Assembly: GCF_004798865.1 (NCBI RefSeq)
Contig: NW_025336481.1
Location: 17,454,934 to 17,518,933, forward strand
Source: Varanus komodoensis
Taxonomy: Eukaryota; Chordata; Lepidosauria; Squamata; Varanidae
Length of the DNA stretch: 64,000 bases
Direction of reading: 5' to 3'
In this document: positions 36,801 to 42,800 of the stretch, one piece after another
Layout of the letters: each line of letters starts with the position of its first letter
Position numbering within the stretch: position 1 is the first letter of the stretch
Notes under the pieces: model-generated
Database searches by the model: none
The model's input: the letters and a program-made list of their open reading frames with translations, nothing else
Told to the model about the DNA's origin: nothing
Made by a program: the position numbers and the translations under genes

Positions 36801-39800
36801 ACACTCCAGCATACCCAATGAGCCTGCGTAAATCCCATTAAGCTCAAGGGGATTAAGCACATGTAGCTATGCACTGGATTGTGCCTGCAGTACCCTGATC
36901 AGTAGTTCCGTAGGTAGCTTCCATGGAAGCACTGTGGTGTTAGTATTATGGAGAATGCAGTCCTTGTGCTGGATTACTTCATGACTGTGGATTACCCTTT
37001 CGCAAGTCTATTTCAGGCATATCTTCCATTCATTCCAAATGAACTATCAGTCTGAAGGAGTCCTAACATATGGCATTGCCTCTGATTCTATTATACTTCC
37101 TGTCCAAAGCCATCAGCTCTCCATGTCATCTCCTGTCACTCTTCACATGCACCACATGCATTCTCAGTTCTGCACAAACACAAGAAAGCGAGGACCTTCC
37201 TTGCCTGAGGAGCCTTCCAAAGTACCATAATGTAGATAAAATGCAACCAGAAAAGATCAAACACCAGAATAGATTAGTATAAATCCTCTAGAGAATAGAA
37301 CTGTGAAGCAGGCACCATAGGAAGGGGAGAATAGCACCCTGGATCCCAGGAAAAGGAAAAAATGAATCCAAGGATTGAAGAGGAAAAACTAATCCAAGTA
37401 ATGATGTGGGGCAAGATGGAGATAGACTGCAGGATGTAAACTTATGGTGAGAAGGAAAACAAGATCTAAATACATAATAGCATAGACTTGCAGAGGAAGA
37501 CTACTTTGCTAAGTGGGGCAAAAAGAATGGGAAGAGTAAGGGGGAAATGGAGAGAGAAGCAGAATGATAGCAAAGTTTAGGATTTCTACACCGCATCCCT
37601 TTCAAAGTATGCTACAATTAGAATAAAAAGACATGGGTAGCCCAGAAAGAAATAGATAGAAAACTTCAAAGCAAAAGGTGTTCAGTTGCATGATTTTCAT
37701 GTGGATTGCATAAAGCATGGTTGCTGTGGCCGGAAGGAAGCCATCACCATCTTCATCCTGTTTGACTGGGGCAGCTTCTGCTAACCATAGACAAGTGTGT
37801 CTTTTCCTCATCTGCCTCCAGGGTAAACAACATTATCCTCTGCTTGGAGAATCCCTCTGCCTCTCTACCACCCATGCAGACTCAGTTACATCCAGAGTTA
37901 TGGAGCCAGAATCCTCCGGGATGAGTGAAAGACCTTCTATCTACCTTCCTACCACAGAAGACGTTGATAGTGAATGTGTCAACTGAAGCAGTTTATGAGA
38001 AATGCTAGACTCTCATTCTTGTTCCCTTGCCTCAATATATATACATATATATATGTATGTATGTATGTGTGTGTATATATATATTTCACTGTATGCAGAA
38101 TTGGGTTAGGATTCTGCAAAACTCATGTGTGTTCTTCCTCCTTGTCTTCAGCTCCTTCCTTAAAGCAGTGTGACTGACTGAGCAACAGGATCAAACTATG
38201 TTGTAGACAGCTTGATTTCTTTCCCCTTTGTTGCAGGTCCAGCTGGCTGAAATGGAAGCCTTATCACTCAACTCTGATAAATCTTCTGTCCTGCTAGGGG
38301 ATGATGCAGATAACCACAGTGTTGATCAGCCAAGCCCTAAAGAAACTAAGGTAACACATTCTGAGGCTTTATTATATTCACCAACTTCTTTTGTACAAAC
38401 TGCCTTCCCAGGAATAAAGATAGATAAAGTTTTCCCCAGGAAGGAATATTCTGTTGGGTGGTGGCAGGGAGGAATTTTTTTGTTTGTTTTTGGTTGTTGT
38501 TGTTTGCTGTGAATACTTAGGCAGCACAAGTTGAGTATTTCCATCGTTCATCATGCTGTCTGACACAGACTTCTTCACAGAGCATAAGGTCTATGTGTGC
38601 ATGTATATTTTCTTTCCTTCTTTTTTGCCATATTCGTTCCAATGAAAGAATTCCAGTACATGCACTTGAAAATGTTCAAAGCAAACTGCCCAGAGCAAGA
38701 GCTCTGCTGGAGTTGTGATGCATACGTGCACCTACCACCCTAAACCTAAGAAATAGGAATGCATCAAATTTGGCCAAAGCCTGGACTGGACTGGATCCAT
38801 CTGGTTCATTTCTGGTGCCTCCTAGGGTGAAGCGAGCCTCCCTCTAAAGGGGCCAGAACCGCAGTTGGACCCTACACGAAGTGCTGTTCATGATTTGGCT
38901 TTGGAAAGGCATATGTGTATTTCTCCAGAAAAAGTACTGTTGCTTTAGTTTATCTTTATGATCTGCAGGAAGGAAGTAGGCAGAGTAACTGATTTGTGGG
39001 AGGGCAAGGATGCAGCCACTCTTCTAACACCACCAGTCTTCACTGTGAAAAAAACTTGCTTGTAACTCATCAACACTCCCTTGGCCCTGCACCTTTGGTC
39101 CAAGCACAATCCAGTCATTTCCTGAAACATCCATTTGGGATCCAGGTCAAATTTAGTGGTTGACACATAGCTCTACTAGCAACTAATGGGCAGCATCATA
39201 GCACCTTTTTTCAAGCTAAAAATTCTGTTCCCTGCTTTCTCTTTCTGAAAGGGGCAAACTATTGAGACTCTTCCCTGTAACAAGATACACCAGCAGTTCT
39301 CTTGAGCTTTAGCTTTGCATTTTGGGAGTTGAGAGAGACTATGATGGGAAGCCTCCATCCCAACCACCTTCTCAGTGCACTGAAATCTAAATGGAATAAT
39401 TGTAATTGTAAGACCATCTGCTTCTACTTGTGGTCACCCATCAGGCTGCAGCCCTGTGCCTTTCCAGCTTAGCAAAGTGTGCTAGCTCAGTATATAGTGA
39501 TGCAGGCATAGCTGGCCATGGACCCATCTAAACTCTTCCTTCACCAGAAGGTGGCATCTTCCCTCCCTTGCGGTGGATAGCTGCAGTAGCACCCAGAGGA
39601 ACACAAGTGAATGTTGTATGTGTGGGCAGAGAAAGGAGGGTGAGTGGCGCACCAGTGGAAGGCTTCTGTGATATATCTAGGTGCAAAAGACATTCTCTCC
39701 TGGGATATGGGTGTGATTTGCTTTTTAACCCATGGGTCATAGTCAGAGCACCAGAGATGTTAAAGGCAAATTCCCAAACAGGGAGATATAAAGTAGGGAG

Positions 39801-42800
39801 ATATACTTTTGATTGGAAACTTTCACAGAAAGTTGCTAGTGTTTGTTTTGCTGCCTTCTGGTCCCAGGCTCAATGGAAAATACTGCATCCTTCTGTTGCA
39901 AAGGCCCCTGGCAACCGAGCTTTATTGATCTATTTAATCCATTCATATCCAGTCTTTCTCACATCATGGCACTCAAAGCTGCATATATGGGGTTCCTAGG
40001 CCATCTTTATCCTGGTACTGACTCGACCTAGACCTGTTTGGCTTCAACCAGATGTGAACATCACAGACCCTCTGACATGTGCATCCTAAACATATTTCTA
40101 TACACTTGAATCCTGAAAAATTACATATTATTCAAGCAGTGGATGAAGCCTTGGTTGTATTCCCCTTTATTTCTCTTTTTTGTGGATATACATGCAATTT
40201 CATAAGAAATACTTCTTTATTCTGACCAGGATGAAGAGGACAACACTAACTCCATGGAGACTGCAGGTCTGGAAGAATGCCTCTTCCCTTTAACAAACAC
40301 GGACCCTTCTCCCGCTCCAGAAAGCTACTTATGTGAGATGGAGAAAATCCCTTTCAGTCCAGTCCAATCTTGGCTAAAGAACAAGAGCAACCAAGGTACA
40401 CTCAGCTAGACAATACTGGTAGAACTAGTGCAATGTAGAAATCCGGGGCCCATTTCTTGTTATACAGTGTGTACTCAGGTGCAGAAACCTGACTACCAAC
40501 CCATGTACGCTGCCTCATTTGGAAATGGTACATTTGTAAATCATTGATGGTGTTTCCCATCTCTTTCCTGCTCATCTCTTGCATCTGTTTCAAAGGAGGA
40601 AATGTAAGTTTATGCAAGTGTGTACCATTCATAACAGATGCAATACATGTTTTGTGCTGTTTTACTCTAGAACAATGTATATTTTTAAGAAGTGGCCTGA
40701 AAGCAGAGATTCTTTTTATGAATCGTTATAGACTGCAGTTCCTGTAAATTCAGCCCCCAGGCCACTGAAATATTATTTATTTCATTCCTCTATCCCACTC
40801 ATTCTCCAAAGTCCTTAGGGCAGCTTACATGGTTTCCACCCCCTTTGCATCTGTACAACAACCCTGTGAAGTAGGTTATTGTGTAAATAGTGACAAGCAC
40901 AAGCTCACACTTGTCAGAGCAGGGACTATACTCATCATAGAATTATCTCTGGCTTTTTCTCATCTGAAACTGAAAGGATATCAAAGTTAAGTCACATTAA
41001 AAGTCACAATAAACCCCAGACTCTTGCTGCAGTCTCCCTTGCTGACGGTCACTGGATTTGTCTAACACTCAAGCACATTTTCAAATCACCAGCTGTGCTC
41101 ACTCAGTTGCTGGTTGTTCATCCCTGGATGAATTTCTTTCTTCCAGTTTACTGAAGGAAGATCAGTCATCTGAGAAGAAACACAGCTAGAGTAACAAGGC
41201 ACTGCTAGTAAGAATCAAGAAAATTTGTTTGCTTCACCTTTTAATACAAGCCAGCCTAATTCACACTTCCCAGACTAACACATGAACTGGAGTGCAATTG
41301 TCCTTTGATATTTGCATATTTCTGAATTTTGCAGTATAGTTCCCTGATTTAAAACACATGTAGAAAAATACATGATTTAAGAACATTATCTACAGAAAGT
41401 CATATATTCAGACAAGTGGCTTGCAAAAGCTGCTTGCCAGCTGAAGGGAGCATGAATGGAAACTTCCTGTATTGGCTGTTCGGAGATGGGAAAAGGAGTG
41501 GGAAACGGGAGAAAATAAGCAAGATCAAAAGCAGAACAGAGCTTTACTTCTTGAGTAACATGTGAATTCACCCTGTGGGTTTCCAAACTTGGTAAAAAGA
41601 AGAAGAAGAAGATTTGAATGGTAGGGAGCTTGACCCTTTCTCTTTCTGTGTTGGTTTCATCCCTCTCCCCAACCCTGTTTCTGCCAGGCCCCCCCACCCC
41701 CTTCTCTCCAGATGCATCCAATCCTATGCTGCCAGTACAGGCAGAGTTTTTCCTTCCAGCTGCTTCTGCTGATCAGCCAAATCAAGAGAAAACGTCCTAC
41801 CTAGAGAGTCTGCCTAAAATCTCTCTGCAGGCTTCCTGGGCATCACTGCAGTCTCCAAGTGTAAATTGCTCACTTATCCACCAGGTAAGTGCTTCCATAT
41901 CTACCACCTCTCTGTCTATACATAGCCAGGGGTTTTATGTTCATATGAAGATTTTTTTAAAAAACTGGTGTGAGAAAAAGAAATAGATCATAAATGCTGC
42001 ACTCTTTCCTGGAAAAAATCTACAAGTATACCTGGTTATATCAGAATTAGCCTAAACAATAGAATCTAATAACTGGATGTGTCTATGCAATAGTAACATC
42101 CATGGTACTAGATATAAACCTCAAGGTTTGGGTATTAGATAAACCTGTAATAAATTATTTCCCTTGCATGCCCACACAGTGTTCAAGGTGTTTTCCTCAT
42201 ACTTCCTTGATTAAGCTCCCATGACTGAAGGGTCATGAAGGATACACTAGTTCAGTAGGGAGGAATTATAATGAAAAATAATTGAATGAAGAAGAGGGGT
42301 TATTTATTTACTTAATGGATACCTTGCATTCTGAAAAAGAATCTAGTCCCCACGTCTGTTCTCAAGGCTTTAAACTTTTCTATTGCAAATTGTATTCCTG
42401 CCTTTGGCTTGAAAGATAGGATCTAAATAGAATGTGTAATTCTACCCTTATTTTGGAGCTCTAAGAGAAGGTTTCTCATGTCCCAGTCTATCCTCTCTCT
42501 ATTTCTTATTCATTTACGTGAGGATCCCAACCTTCCCACATACATGCATGAGAGGGAATTATTGTAGGGATTCTACTCAATCCTTCCTCTTCTTCCCTGT
42601 GGACAAATATCCTGGGCTGTTGCTGGAGCACAGCAACATGTATATCCATTGCCAATCAAGAGAGGATCTTCTAGATCTCATATACATTTATTCAGTAGCA
42701 CATTCCTCCCCAGGCCTTCAGACACAGCCTACTCCCACAAATGAAAATGCCTGAAATGCCTTTGTGCCAAAAGAGGGCAGTGGGTTGATCTGTAGTGGCT

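Larger units (their letters stand above)
34271..38236 (+). other. CACNA1I: CACNA1I intron 10 (4.0 kb)
   Basis: Mostly AT-rich. Two near-copies of ttgtattttttt followed by A runs lie at about 35228 and 35326. A palindromic-family remnant is near 36800-36895 and a (TA)n/(TATG)n tract at 38036-38086. Nothing else supported. Confidence 0.65.
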